Assembly: GCA_963764235.1 (NCBI GenBank)
Contig: CAVXRO010000004.1
Coordinates: 186,001-250,000, forward strand
Direction: 5' to 3'
Origin: DATFVA01 sp963764235
GTDB taxonomy: Bacteria > Bacteroidota > Ignavibacteria > Ignavibacteriales > Ignavibacteriaceae
Length of the DNA: 64,000 nucleotides
Shown here: one piece after another, positions 1 through 9,383 of the stretch
Layout: each line of letters begins with the position of its first letter
Position numbering within the stretch: position 1 is the first letter of the stretch
Translations under genes and position numbers: made by a program
The notes under the pieces: generated by a model
Database searches by the model: none
Told to the model about the DNA's origin: nothing
What the model saw: the letters and a program-made list of their open reading frames with translations, nothing else

Positions 1-180
1 CCACATAGTGCCGGAGATAAGCGCATCTGAATCTTTCAGGTTAAAATACCAGTGTCCTGAATTGTGGGCTTTAAAATTTGATATTTCACCGATTACAGAA
101 ACCTGTGAAAATTCTTCTTCAAGACTCTGCTTTATCTGTCTTGTTATTTCGGAAACCGTCAGGAGTTTTGCTTTGATCAT
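1..180 (-). CDS. xseA: Exodeoxyribonuclease VII large subunit, N-terminal part (partial)
   Basis: The reverse complement starts with ATG at 180 and reads open to the window edge, giving the first 60 residues only. The sequence runs MIKAKLLTVSEITRQIK, then GEISNFKAHNSGHWYFNLKD. This is the N-terminal OB-fold of XseA, where the family pattern is GEISNF-x-SGHxYFxLKD. XseA with XseB degrades single-stranded DNA to oligonucleotides in the cytoplasm. The start lies 14 bp after the stop of the TonB-dependent receptor gene on the same strand. The rest of the gene lies outside the window, so integrity cannot be judged. Confidence 0.88.
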   Translation of the reverse strand, partial: MIKAKLLTVSEITRQIKQSLEEEFSQVSVIGEISNFKAHNSGHWYFNLKDSDALISGTMW

Positions 181-194
181 AAGAAATTAAATTA

Positions 195-2717
195 TCAAAA
201 TTTTACACTAAAACCCAGCGTAGGAATTATCGGAAACATTGTGCTGGTATCGCGGCCAAGTGTCAGGTTTTTATTAACATAATAATCATAACCGATAACA
301 TTTGAACGATTGTACGCGTTAATTACATCCAGGTAGAATGACCAGTCAAGGTTCCAGAAATTTGTCACTGCTGTAAAGCGGACATCCAGTCTGTGATATG
401 GCGTTTTCCTTGCATTCAGTCTCTGGTTGTTATAATCAACATCGTAAATAACCTCACCATTTCCTCCGAAGAACGGCGTCCTGGTTGCAACTTCAGGAGT
501 TTCAGGAATTCCGTCGCCGTTCTCATCAACGAGTACAATTCGTGGTTTTACACCTGCAGGTAAAGTAATGGGAAACCCTGAACCATACTGCCATCTTAAT
601 CCAACGTCCAGCCAGCCGGTCAGCTGGTAGTTTAATACTATATTCACAGTATGCCGCTGATCGAAACGGAACGGACGGGAAAGCCCATTTTCATTTCTCT
701 CTGCAACTGAGTATGAATAACTGATCCAGCCCGAGAATTTATCATCTGTCCCGCGATTCTTTTTCGCAAGGAAAATCTCCGCACCGTAAGCACTTCCATC
801 AGCATTATTAACAGGCACCTGTGTAAGTGAGTCTCCAGGTACCGAAACCGGCTGTGTCCATCCTTCAGGGTAACGCGGATCTTTCCCTGGTATCGGATTG
901 GTAACATACCTGACACCCGGCACCACCTTCTGTACGATCAGGTTATTAAAATCTTTGTAGTAACCCTCAAGCTTTAGGCTCCATTCAGCATTCAGCCAGC
1001 GTTCTATACCGATTATATAATGAAGCGCCTGCTCCGCTTCCAGGTTCCGGGTATAAACGTCACTGAGATCATATAAAACGTTTTCATCTCTCAGTTTTTC
1101 ATATCCGGGCGACTGGTAATAGACTCCCCAGACACCCCTGAGTGTTGTCAGGTCATCAATCGCATACGACATTGATATTCTGGGTGCGATATAAGCTTTA
1201 TGCAAAATATCGTAGTAATCAAATCGTAAACCGGGCTGGAAAAAGAATTTTCCGCTGATTGAAAAATTGTTCTGGACAAAAGCATGATATCTTTTATCAT
1301 CCCTTGTATCTATAAGGTCGTTCAGCACAGCCCTGAATTGTGGATTGGATGAAAAGAATGCTTTCAGCTCAGGATCAATATCAAACTTGAAATCTATGAT
1401 TGTCCTGAGAAAATCGACACCTGCTCCGGCTTCAAAGATATTATCTCCCCAAAGATAGGTCGCATAGTCATCGATAGAATATTTCTGAAAGGTGAAATCG
1501 GAATTAAACTTAAAATACAGGAGATAGGGTGCAAGGGTGTCGGATATGACATTCTTAAAATTCTCCCTGTTTAATGATGGGTCGAGAATCTCGGAGTTAA
1601 AATCGGCTGCGCCATTGTTTGTATAATATGAACCCACAACCTTGTTAAGGAACTTAGTGTTTGGTGTAAAGTGCCACGCAACACTTGCAACGTTGTTCAG
1701 CGTTATATTTGAAACGCCTATACTGTCGGCAGTTTTCCTTTTCTTTGCACTTACGATATCAACTCCGTCCCGCGAATAAATTCCGTTTATCAGGATTTTA
1801 TTACCATTGTAGGGACCAATAGCAATTTTAGTCTGAAAATCATAAAAGTTAGGGAAGCTTACATTCTGGTCAACAAGTCCCGCATTCTTTACGAAAGGCT
1901 CGATGATCAGATCGTAATATGTCCGCCGGGAATTGAACATCCAGCTCCCTTTCAGGCTGAACGGATTCCTGCCCTCCAGAACCAGATTTGCATCTATAAT
2001 TGAGGCATTCAGGCTTCCTGAAAGATTTTTATTGTCATTACCTTCCTTGTTGGTCACATCAAGAACTGCCGATAGTCTGTCGCCATAACGCGCCGGAAAA
2101 CCTCCTGTTATCAGGTTTACGTTCTCTACAGCATCAGGGTTGAACATGCTTATAACACCATACAGCCGGTATGGATTAAAAATCTCAACATCATCCATTA
2201 TGATAAGATTCTGATCAGGACCGCTTCCTCTTACTATAAGCTGAGACGAAAAATCGTTGGGAGCAAGCACTCCGGGCAGCGACTGAAGAGTCCTCATAAC
2301 ATCTTCTCCTGCACCTGGAAGTATCTTTGCACTCCTCGGACTAAGATCTATCAGGCTGGTTCTTGTATCCCGCTGTTCCTGCCTTTTCATTCCTGTAACC
2401 TTAACTTCTCCTACCTCTATTACCGTTTCCTTGAGTACAATGTTTATCTCGATAGTCTCCCCGGGAAGGATATTGACATCCCTTTCTTCAGTTCTATAAC
2501 CGACCGAACTGAATTTTATAATCTGCTTACCCTGGGGGACTTCCCTGAGAAGATATTTACCGTTTTCATCGGTTACCGTTCCATAGCCGGTATTCAGAAT
2601 GATGATATTCACAGAGGGGACCGGGTTGTTTCCGTCAGTAACCTTCCCTGAAACGCTGCCTGTCTGGGCAGCCGCAAACGAGGATAAGATTATACTTATA
2701 AATAAAATATATTTCAT
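195..2717 (-). CDS. TonB-dependent receptor with carboxypeptidase-like N-terminal domain
   Basis: 840 residues. Residues 1-17 are a signal peptide ending at AAAQ. Residues 20-100 are a carboxypeptidase-regulatory-like beta-sandwich (VSGKVTDGNNPVPSVNI, then DENGKYLL). Residues 110-225 form the plug domain, with LQSLPGV, VRGSGPDQNLIIMDD and GGFPARYGDRLSAVLDV. The remainder is a 22-strand-type barrel ending in the aromatic GFSVKF. Such receptors import chelated metals, cofactors or glycans across the outer membrane using TonB energy. No SusD partner follows, so the substrate cannot be stated. Neighbours (xseA downstream, a secreted protein upstream) give no clue. Length and domain order are normal for the SusC/FecA-like group of this lineage. 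Confidence 0.9.
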   Translation of the reverse strand: MKYILFISIILSSFAAAQTGSVSGKVTDGNNPVPSVNIIILNTGYGTVTDENGKYLLREVPQGKQIIKFSSVGYRTEERDVNILPGETIEINIVLKETVIEVGEVKVTGMKRQEQRDTRTSLIDLSPRSAKILPGAGEDVMRTLQSLPGVLAPNDFSSQLIVRGSGPDQNLIIMDDVEIFNPYRLYGVISMFNPDAVENVNLITGGFPARYGDRLSAVLDVTNKEGNDNKNLSGSLNASIIDANLVLEGRNPFSLKGSWMFNSRRTYYDLIIEPFVKNAGLVDQNVSFPNFYDFQTKIAIGPYNGNKILINGIYSRDGVDIVSAKKRKTADSIGVSNITLNNVASVAWHFTPNTKFLNKVVGSYYTNNGAADFNSEILDPSLNRENFKNVISDTLAPYLLYFKFNSDFTFQKYSIDDYATYLWGDNIFEAGAGVDFLRTIIDFKFDIDPELKAFFSSNPQFRAVLNDLIDTRDDKRYHAFVQNNFSISGKFFFQPGLRFDYYDILHKAYIAPRISMSYAIDDLTTLRGVWGVYYQSPGYEKLRDENVLYDLSDVYTRNLEAEQALHYIIGIERWLNAEWSLKLEGYYKDFNNLIVQKVVPGVRYVTNPIPGKDPRYPEGWTQPVSVPGDSLTQVPVNNADGSAYGAEIFLAKKNRGTDDKFSGWISYSYSVAERNENGLSRPFRFDQRHTVNIVLNYQLTGWLDVGLRWQYGSGFPITLPAGVKPRIVLVDENGDGIPETPEVATRTPFFGGNGEVIYDVDYNNQRLNARKTPYHRLDVRFTAVTNFWNLDWSFYLDVINAYNRSNVIGYDYYVNKNLTLGRDTSTMFPIIPTLGFSVKF

Positions 2718-2843
2718 TAAGAATGATCAGATTTTCTACTAAAACATTCTGAATTATATAATCGTTCCGGATTCAGACAGTGAATCTAAACATATTATAT
2801 GCGAATAGAAGTGCAGTTTTTAGAAGATATTTTGAGATATTTT

Positions 2844-3674
2844 CTATAAATACAGCGAGAAGAAACTGGAATAGAGACCTATAGAAAATTCGTGGAACTC
2901 ACTCCCCTTTTCACCGGGTTTTACGTTAAACCTGTACCTTGCGTATACGGTAAAAGTATTGATTATCCTGAAAAGACCTACAGATAATTCCGGAGAAATT
3001 CCGTTAAACCCCTTAAAGTTGGTAAACCCATTGATCCCGGGAGAGAGGTATTCTAATCCCGGAATTTCAATAATATGTTTATACCCTACCCTGAAAAAAT
3101 TCTTAAAAGGGGCGTTAAAAATATGAGAATATTCAACTGAAAAATACCCCAACGGGTACCTGTAGCCTCCGCCTCTTATAGAAACCAGAGGAATTTCCTT
3201 TGTAAGACTAAAATAGTCGTCATTATTTTCTTTTACATAGACAGGCGAAGGGAGTCCGAATACCGCCGCACCGAATACGCACAATAGAAGGAAATTAGAT
3301 CCTCCCTCAACTTTTGTTTCTTCCGGAAGCTCGAACTCATATTTTTCACTTGTGAATTGATGTCCGGCAGAATCCTCAACCTGAATTATAAAAGGAACAT
3401 TCTTTTCCTTAAAATGCAGATCTGAAAGGTCAATATTTATTTTGTGACTTTCTGCGAGTTCAGTAGAAACTTCGTATGAATAACTGTTCCCAATTATTAC
3501 TTTTGATTTAGCAGGAGCACTGGTAAAGAATGAAAGCATAAAAGTATGGGGAGCTTCAGGTGTAACAAATGAATCAATCAGATAGACTTCAACAGAATCT
3601 GAATCATCCTGTGCTTTAATACCGGCTGAAAAAGTGAGCATCAGAGCAAAGATCAACAGTACTTTCAGGTTCAT
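2844..3674 (-). CDS. Secreted protein of unknown function, possible outer-membrane association
   Basis: 276 residues from the chosen ATG, which has an AGGAAA-like ribosome binding site upstream; an in-frame ATG at 3689 would add five residues. Residues 1-21 are a signal peptide (MNLKVLLIFALMLTFSAGIKAQ). Residues 25-125 look like a beta-sandwich with a VEDSAGHQFTSEKYEFELP segment. Residues about 130-150 are hydrophobic (FLLLCVFGAAVFGLPS). The last 120 residues are rich in alternating aromatic and polar residues (YRYPLGYFSVEYSHIF, IGLYSSFFSLYL) and could form a small beta-barrel. I do not recognise a family. It sits alone upstream of the TonB-dependent receptor gene, 126 bp away. Confidence 0.6.
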   Translation of the reverse strand: MNLKVLLIFALMLTFSAGIKAQDDSDSVEVYLIDSFVTPEAPHTFMLSFFTSAPAKSKVIIGNSYSYEVSTELAESHKINIDLSDLHFKEKNVPFIIQVEDSAGHQFTSEKYEFELPEETKVEGGSNFLLLCVFGAAVFGLPSPVYVKENNDDYFSLTKEIPLVSIRGGGYRYPLGYFSVEYSHIFNAPFKNFFRVGYKHIIEIPGLEYLSPGINGFTNFKGFNGISPELSVGLFRIINTFTVYARYRFNVKPGEKGSEFHEFSIGLYSSFFSLYL

Positions 3675-3723
3675 AAGTTTTTCCTGCATAAAGATTTAAT
3701 GTATACTCTAAAATAAATAAAAA

Positions 3724-3754
3724 GGTCACTCAAATAAAATTCATTTGAGTGACC
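3724..3754 (-). terminator. Rho-independent terminator after the PLP enzyme gene
   Basis: Perfect 12-bp inverted repeat, GGTCACTCAAAT and ATTTGAGTGACC, with a 7-nt loop. On the minus strand it is followed directly by TTTTTATTTATTTTA. It lies about 30 bp after the stop of the gene at 3783-5111. Confidence 0.85.
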
Positions 3755-3782
3755 TCTAACAAAAAACGCAGCTGTGCGGGAT

Positions 3783-5111
3783 TTACACCTTACTCAGACA
3801 TTCATCGAGATCCATAAGTATATCATTGGTATTCTCAAGGCCTAATGCTATCCTGATGCCTCCGGGATCTATTCCGAACTCGAGGAGTTTATCAGGAGCT
3901 ATCATCGAATGTGTCATTGAGGCAGGATGTTCGATGAGCGTTCTTGTATGGCCCAGGCTTACCGCAAGCGTCATAGTATATGCATGTTCAGCAGCATAGT
4001 TCATGAACCTTCTGGCATTCTCCTTGCTTTCACTCGGATTGGAGCCTTTAAGTACAAAGTAAATCAGGCTGCCAGGAGCAAAATTTCCGTCAAAATCAAA
4101 CATCTGTTTCCGTGCAGTTTCATAATATTTAAATGTGGGTAGACCGGGATAATTGACGAACTCTACTTTTGGATGGGAATTTAAAAATTCAGCTGTTCTC
4201 ATTGCTGATCTCATCTGCTGCCTGATCCTGACAGGTAAAGTCGGGAGTCCGTAAGTGGTAATTGTCCAGGCAGTTTTATTGTTCAGTACCGCACCGAAAT
4301 CCTTGCGGTAAAGCAGCAGCATATCCTTGTACTTATTTTTGCCGACAACTACTCCGCCCATATCCGTTCCGAAACCGCCGAGACCTTTCGTTAAGGAATT
4401 AACCGAGAAGTTTGCGCCCAGTTCAATCGGCCTCTGACAGAATGGAGTTGCAAAGGTGTTATCTACAACGATCTTTATTCTCTCTGCTTCACCCCTGTTC
4501 TCATTAATAATATCAACAAGTCTTCGTATCTCCGGAATATCTATTATGTCCATGTTAGGATTTGCAGGTGATTCCAGGTAAACTACTCTTGTTTGAGGTG
4601 TCACAAACTTAAGCAGGTTCTCCGGGATTGTAAGATCTGCAAGTATAGTTTTGATATTATATCTTGGCAGCCAGTTTGTAAAAAGCGAGTAAGTACAGCC
4701 GTACAATGTCATATGGGAAATTATTTCATCCCCCGATTTGGTGAGCATTCCTATAATTCCTGAGATTGCACCCATCCCCGTAGAGAAAGTAACGGCCATC
4801 TCTCCCCTTTCAGCGTACGCAAGATTTTCTTCAAGGATATCCTTATTAGGTTCGCCAAGCCTGTCATAAATATAAATAGGCATCGGATCTTCACCCGTTA
4901 CAGGTGAATTTGCGAATTCCTGGAATCCTTCGGCGCCTCTTTCAACTGAATCTAAGCGAAAAATTACTGATGAAGTTATCGGAGGCAGTACATGGTGTTT
5001 ATAGTCCCATTTTTTTGTAAAGTTCTTTCCGTAAATAAGGTGAGTATCCATTGAATATTTGGTATCATCTACAAGGTTCATTTCCGGATTGGTCTTTTCG
5101 TCGGTGTTCAT
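3783..5111 (-). CDS. Cys/Met-metabolism PLP-dependent enzyme (cystathionine synthase/methionine gamma-lyase-like)
   Basis: 442 residues from the ATG at 5111, which follows GGGGAGGAGAT, a strong ribosome binding site; a longer frame to 5195 lacks one. PLP-binding lysine is K242 in SLTKGLGGFGTD, with VVDNTFATPF before it and ESPANPNMD upstream. YDRLGEPN near residue 83 replaces the usual YSR-x-NPT. The first 40 residues are an extension before the VLPPITSSVIF core, which is why it is somewhat longer than the usual 380-400 residues. Family members make or cleave cystathionine, or split methionine or homocysteine; which reaction applies cannot be read from sequence. It lies downstream of cystathionine gamma-lyase and beta-synthase genes on the same strand. 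Confidence 0.8.
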   Translation of the reverse strand: MNTDEKTNPEMNLVDDTKYSMDTHLIYGKNFTKKWDYKHHVLPPITSSVIFRLDSVERGAEGFQEFANSPVTGEDPMPIYIYDRLGEPNKDILEENLAYAERGEMAVTFSTGMGAISGIIGMLTKSGDEIISHMTLYGCTYSLFTNWLPRYNIKTILADLTIPENLLKFVTPQTRVVYLESPANPNMDIIDIPEIRRLVDIINENRGEAERIKIVVDNTFATPFCQRPIELGANFSVNSLTKGLGGFGTDMGGVVVGKNKYKDMLLLYRKDFGAVLNNKTAWTITTYGLPTLPVRIRQQMRSAMRTAEFLNSHPKVEFVNYPGLPTFKYYETARKQMFDFDGNFAPGSLIYFVLKGSNPSESKENARRFMNYAAEHAYTMTLAVSLGHTRTLIEHPASMTHSMIAPDKLLEFGIDPGGIRIALGLENTNDILMDLDECLSKV

Positions 5112-5195
5112 ATCTCCTCCCCGTCTGATTATAAAATAATGCTTTCTAAAATACACAGAATAACGTTGAATAGTAATGTAAAGCTTCAGTATCAT

Positions 5196-5777
5196 CAGGC
5201 TGAATAACTTAAGATCATGTGGTCGACCTGGGGGGTTAAATTTGAAAAAATATTTTAACGGTACATTGAAATCTTATAAGCTTGATGCGCGTAAAAATTA
5301 TTGATGAGGTCAGTCTAAAGAGTCAGATTTCTGTTTAAATAATCAACAAGTATGACAAAATGGCAGACTACTTATTTATACAGTATTTGTGCAGTATTGA
5401 TAGAGTATTTATAAGCCTTTTGCACTCAAAATGAGACACTTCAAAACATCGAAAAAACGCAATTTTCCACTGTTGAAAAATTCTATAGTGTGACAAAATG
5501 TCAGTGTCCCAATTTGTCATTTTGTTAGTCAGAGCCCGTCGAAGACTGAGGCTGTCGGGGGGCCTGAGCCCTGACTGCCCTGCAGGGATGGATTAAAAGA
5601 AGGGGCAGCTTGTCGAAGATTGAGCCCCGTGTCTGCCCGCAGGTGCTAAAATTAGGCAGCTTGTGGAAGAAGACTGATCGCCACATTTCAAGCGTGGTTT
5701 AGAGTAGCAGCTCTGCCATGTCAATTTGAATGTAATACGGCCTTTATTAACAATCCTTTTGAGCCGTTTGTAATTTC
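5196..5777. repeat. Gene-free spacer with short palindromes and GTCGAAGA-type repeats
   Basis: A 580-bp region without a gene. Its left half has four copies of a 13-bp near-palindrome around AAA: TGACAAAATGGCA (5353), ACTCAAAATGAGA (5424), TGACAAAATGTCA (5491) and, reversed, TGTCATTTTGTTA (5515). Its right half has GTCGAAGACTGAGG (5538), GGCAGCTTGTCGAAGA (5604) and GGCAGCTTGTGGAAGA (5655), plus an imperfect G/C-rich inverted repeat AGTCAGAGCCC/GAGCCCTGACT (about 5527-5574). The second group resembles the CTTCGACAAGCTCAG interspersed repeats I recall from many Bacteroidota genomes. No riboswitch motif was recognised. Confidence 0.6.
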
Positions 5778-6911
5778 CTATTTGATAGCCTGTTCAAGAT
5801 CTTCTATAAGATCTTCAATATCTTCAATTCCTACCGAAAAGCGAACCAGGCTGTCTGTAAGTCCCATTGATTCTCTCTTTTCTTTAGGTACCGCAGCGTG
5901 GGTCATACTTGCAGGGTGACTGATCAGACTTTCAACACCGCCAAGACTTTCTCCAAGGGTAAAGATCTTCACATTTTTCAGAATTTTTTTGGCTGTTTCA
6001 ACATCCCCGAAATCTGCAGATATCATACCTCCGAACCCACGCATCTGTTTTCTCGCGAGTTCGTGCTGTGGATGTGACGGTAAACCGGGATAATAGATCT
6101 TTTTACAGTACCCGCTTTCCTCAAGGTGTTTGGCAAACCGCACCGCATTTTCGTTATGCCGCTGCATTCTTACTGCCAGTGTTTTAGTTGAACGCAGAAT
6201 CAGCCAGCAGTCGAACGGTGAAGGCACAGCCCCCACTGCATTCTGAACGTACCTTAACCGGTCGTGGATCTTCTCATCACTTGTAAGCAGGATCCCGCCG
6301 ATAACATCACTGTGTCCATTCAGGTATTTAGTCTGACTGTGCAGAACGATCGATGCTCCGAGTGTTAGGGGGTTCTGGAAATAGGGACTCATAAACGTAT
6401 TATCAACAACGCATATCAGGTTATTCTTTTTACATATCTCGGCTGTGCCCTTAATATCAGTAAGATTCAGCATCGGGTTTGTTGGTGTCTCGATAAATAC
6501 CATTTTGGTATTTTTCTTTATCGCGTCCTCGATATTTTTAAGGTCTGATGTATTGACCCAGGAAAAATCCAGTCCGAAGTCTTTCATAATAAGTTCAAAC
6601 AGACGGTAAGTACCTCCATAAACATTATGTGAGACAATTATATGGTCGCCAGCTTTTACGAGGGTTGTTATAGCCTGTGTGGCGGCAAGTCCCGATGAAA
6701 ATGCTATTCCGAATTTCGCTTTTTCCAGCGCAGCGACATTTTGCTCGAGCGACTGACGCGTTAGGTTATGTGTTCTGCCGTATTCAAATCCCTTATTTTT
6801 TCCCAGCTCTTCCTGGGCATATGTTGATGTCTGGTAAATAGGTGTTATTACTGCACCGGTTACCGGATCCGGTGATTGACCTGCATGAATTGCATCTGTT
6901 GAAAATCCCAT
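5778..6911 (-). CDS. Trans-sulfuration enzyme, cystathionine gamma-lyase/gamma-synthase
   Basis: 377 residues, the normal length. The PLP lysine is K195 in HSQTKYLNGHSDVIGG; D170 in VVDNTFMSPY binds the PLP ring nitrogen; YGRTHNLTR near residue 44 and ETPTNPML near 141 are family signatures. The enzyme cleaves cystathionine to cysteine or makes it from an activated homoserine ester. The cystathionine beta-synthase gene lies 58 bp upstream on the same strand, so the pair probably performs homocysteine to cysteine conversion (reverse trans-sulfuration), making the lyase reading more likely. That choice is inference from context; the sequence alone does not separate the two activities. Confidence 0.88.
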   Translation of the reverse strand: MGFSTDAIHAGQSPDPVTGAVITPIYQTSTYAQEELGKNKGFEYGRTHNLTRQSLEQNVAALEKAKFGIAFSSGLAATQAITTLVKAGDHIIVSHNVYGGTYRLFELIMKDFGLDFSWVNTSDLKNIEDAIKKNTKMVFIETPTNPMLNLTDIKGTAEICKKNNLICVVDNTFMSPYFQNPLTLGASIVLHSQTKYLNGHSDVIGGILLTSDEKIHDRLRYVQNAVGAVPSPFDCWLILRSTKTLAVRMQRHNENAVRFAKHLEESGYCKKIYYPGLPSHPQHELARKQMRGFGGMISADFGDVETAKKILKNVKIFTLGESLGGVESLISHPASMTHAAVPKEKRESMGLTDSLVRFSVGIEDIEDLIEDLEQAIK

Positions 6912-6969
6912 TATAGCTCCTGAAATTTTAGTTTCCGTAATTTAACGGATTAACGAATTTGCGAATTAA

Positions 6970-8337
6970 TTATTTAGAATTATCAAAGTTGATTAAATCG
7001 TAACGGGTAATTATATCTGTAATCCTTCCGAAATCACTTACAAGCACTGCTGTATTTTCCTTAAGCACTTCTTTAACTTTTGAAAGCTCTGTTTTTGCAT
7101 CAAGTACCGGAACACACTCTTCCATTACATCATTTACAGAGGCTTCAAGCAGCTCTTTATTATTCAATAACTTACCCATGAGTCTGTTTTCCCTGATACA
7201 GCCGATCGCCTTCCGGTTCCGCATTACCGGGATGTTCGAATAACCTTTTTTTGTAATCAGCTCCAGTGCATCTTTAACAAGAGTATCGGACTGTACGTAG
7301 ACGATATCTTCATTACCATTAGATTTTTTCACCTCCGAAATATCTCTTAGTGTTTTAATTTCCTTGTCGAGCATCTGGTTTACCCGCAGCCATTCAACGT
7401 TATGAACCTTCGACAAGTACCGTTCCCCGGTATCGCATACAAAGAAAACAATTACGTCATCCTCGCTAAGGTCCTTAGCTATTTCCAGGGTAACGTGAAG
7501 AATAGTTCCGGTGCTTCCGCCGCAGAAGATACCTTCCTCTTTTGTCAGCCGCCTCGCCGCGGCAAAAGATTCCCTGTCGCTTATATTAATGATTTTATCG
7601 ATATACTGAAAGTGTACATTTTCAGGAAGGCAGTCCTGCCCGATTCCTTCAACCAGGTATGGAGTGCCTTTTATTATCTCACCAGTTTCCTTGTAAGTTC
7701 TGAAAATTGAACCAAGCGGATCTGCACCAATTACTTTTATGGATGGATTCTTTTCCTTCAGAAACCTTCCTGTTCCGCTTATGGTACCGCCAGTACCTAT
7801 ACTTGATACAAGGTGGGTTATCTTTCCGTCTGTCTGCTCCCAGATTTCAGGGCCTGTTGTTCTGTAATGTATTTCAGGATTTGCAGGATTGGAATACTGG
7901 TACGCAAAAATTGAATTCGGTGTTTCTTTATGGATGCGTTTTGCTACATTTACGTAATATTCAGGACTATCAGGTTCTACTGCATTTGAAACAACTATCA
8001 CTTCTCCGCCAAGCGCCCGCAGGTAATTTATCTTCTCGGAGCTAACCTTATCAGTAACTACGAAAATAGTTTTATATCCCTTCACCGCTGCTGTCAGCGC
8101 AATTCCGATGCCTGTGTTACCGCTGGTAGCCTCTATAATGGTTCCGCCGGGATTCAGTTCGCCATTTTTTTCGGCAGCTTCAATCATTGAAAGACCAATA
8201 CGGTCTTTAACACTTCCGCCGGGATTTGAAGACTCCAGCTTTGCAAAAATCTGCGGCTTTAAGCCTTTTGTAATCCTGTTAAGTTTTATCAGTGGAGTAT
8301 TTCCGATAGTTTCAAGAATACTGTTCTTATATTCCAT
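6970..8337 (-). CDS. Cystathionine beta-synthase with C-terminal CBS pair
   Basis: 455 residues. The catalytic fold-II PLP domain covers residues 1-320: K44 in GGSVKDRIG forms the Schiff base, TSGNTGIG (71-78) is the substrate loop, and GTGGTISGTG (181-190) binds PLP phosphate. Residues about 335-455 form two CBS modules (VYVQSDTLVKDALELI, then VSDFGRITDIITRYDLI), the S-adenosylmethionine-sensing regulatory region in homologues. No N-terminal haem domain is present. It joins serine and homocysteine to cystathionine. The downstream gene at 5778 encodes the lyase partner. Cysteine synthase is the main alternative, but the CBS pair argues for cystathionine beta-synthase. Confidence 0.9.
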   Translation of the reverse strand: MEYKNSILETIGNTPLIKLNRITKGLKPQIFAKLESSNPGGSVKDRIGLSMIEAAEKNGELNPGGTIIEATSGNTGIGIALTAAVKGYKTIFVVTDKVSSEKINYLRALGGEVIVVSNAVEPDSPEYYVNVAKRIHKETPNSIFAYQYSNPANPEIHYRTTGPEIWEQTDGKITHLVSSIGTGGTISGTGRFLKEKNPSIKVIGADPLGSIFRTYKETGEIIKGTPYLVEGIGQDCLPENVHFQYIDKIINISDRESFAAARRLTKEEGIFCGGSTGTILHVTLEIAKDLSEDDVIVFFVCDTGERYLSKVHNVEWLRVNQMLDKEIKTLRDISEVKKSNGNEDIVYVQSDTLVKDALELITKKGYSNIPVMRNRKAIGCIRENRLMGKLLNNKELLEASVNDVMEECVPVLDAKTELSKVKEVLKENTAVLVSDFGRITDIITRYDLINFDNSK

Positions 8338-8486
8338 TTACATCATCCTGAATTTTTAAACATAATTTTGCTCCCCCCGGAATCGAATTTGTTAAATTGG
8401 TTAAAGTAAAAGAATAATAATACTCAAAAGTAGGGAATGAAAAAAGTATAAGTGATGGGCTGCAATTACCTTTCCGGATTAGTCAG

Positions 8487-9383
8487 TTAAAACCTATAAC
8501 CCCGAAGAAATTCCTCCGTGTGCATTCTTTTTTTGCCTTCAAGTTGAAGCTCAAGTATTTGCAGAGCATCTTCTCCGCAGCCGATAAATAATTCCGTTTT
8601 AGTCTGCCTGATTTCACCGGAATTTAGTTTTTCATTTGAAAGCTTTGAGGCATAAATTTTTATCAGCTTATTATTGTGAAAAAAAAAGGCTCCCGGATAA
8701 GGCGATAATCCCCTTACAAGGTTGTGTATTACAGCTGCCGGTTTATTCCAGTCTATCTGCTGAGTCTCCCGTGTTATTTTGGGTGCCGGTGAGGCTTTTG
8801 AATTGTCCTGTTCATTTAAAACGAAGTCCCCCGATTCAATCATCTCCACTGTTTTATAAACGACTTCTGCTCCCCTGACGCTCATTCTGTCATGCAGTGT
8901 TCCGAAGTTATCATCTTCTTTTATTTCAACTTTTTCCTGGTAATAAATATTCCCGGTATCTACTTTCTCCGCAAGGGCGAATGTTGTGAGTCCCGTTTCC
9001 TTTTCCCCCTTTATCAGGGCCCATTGTATAGGCGCCGCACCTCTGTAAGCAGGAAGCATCGAACCATGCAGATTGAAAGAACCTTTCGGGGGAATTGTAA
9101 ATACTTCAACAGGAAGAATTCTGAAAGCTACAATGATGAAAAGATCCGCTTCAAACCTTTTTAATGCGTTTATAAAATCTTCATTCTTAAGTTTTTCAGG
9201 CTGTAGGATAGGAATGTTATTAGCAAGAGCGAACTCTTTTACAGGGGTGAAGGTAACTTTCTGTCCTCTTCCCCTCTGTTTATCAGGAGTGGTTACAACC
9301 GCTGCAACCCGGTGTCTGCTCTCGAATAATCTTTTTAATGAAGGAATTGCAAATTCAGGAGTTGCCATGAAAATTATATTCAT
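8487..9383 (-). CDS. fmt: Methionyl-tRNA formyltransferase
   Basis: 298 residues. N-terminal formyl-transferase domain starts MNIIFMATPEFAIPSL. The folate-site motif reads FNLHGSMLPAYRGAAPIQWA, with the conserved N-x-H pair, and KVDTGNIYY supplies the later catalytic Asp. The C-terminal part from about residue 205 (WNKPAAVIHNLVRGLSPYPGAF) is the OB-like tRNA-binding domain. It formylates the initiator Met-tRNA in the cytoplasm. Its ATG overlaps the stop of def by 4 bp, so the two are translationally coupled, the usual arrangement for these functionally linked genes. Confidence 0.97.
   Translation of the reverse strand: MNIIFMATPEFAIPSLKRLFESRHRVAAVVTTPDKQRGRGQKVTFTPVKEFALANNIPILQPEKLKNEDFINALKRFEADLFIIVAFRILPVEVFTIPPKGSFNLHGSMLPAYRGAAPIQWALIKGEKETGLTTFALAEKVDTGNIYYQEKVEIKEDDNFGTLHDRMSVRGAEVVYKTVEMIESGDFVLNEQDNSKASPAPKITRETQQIDWNKPAAVIHNLVRGLSPYPGAFFFHNNKLIKIYASKLSNEKLNSGEIRQTKTELFIGCGEDALQILELQLEGKKRMHTEEFLRGYRF

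Noticed and set aside
5112..5300. Possible SAM riboswitch before the PLP enzyme gene
   Set aside because: No conserved core of any SAM riboswitch class was recognised.
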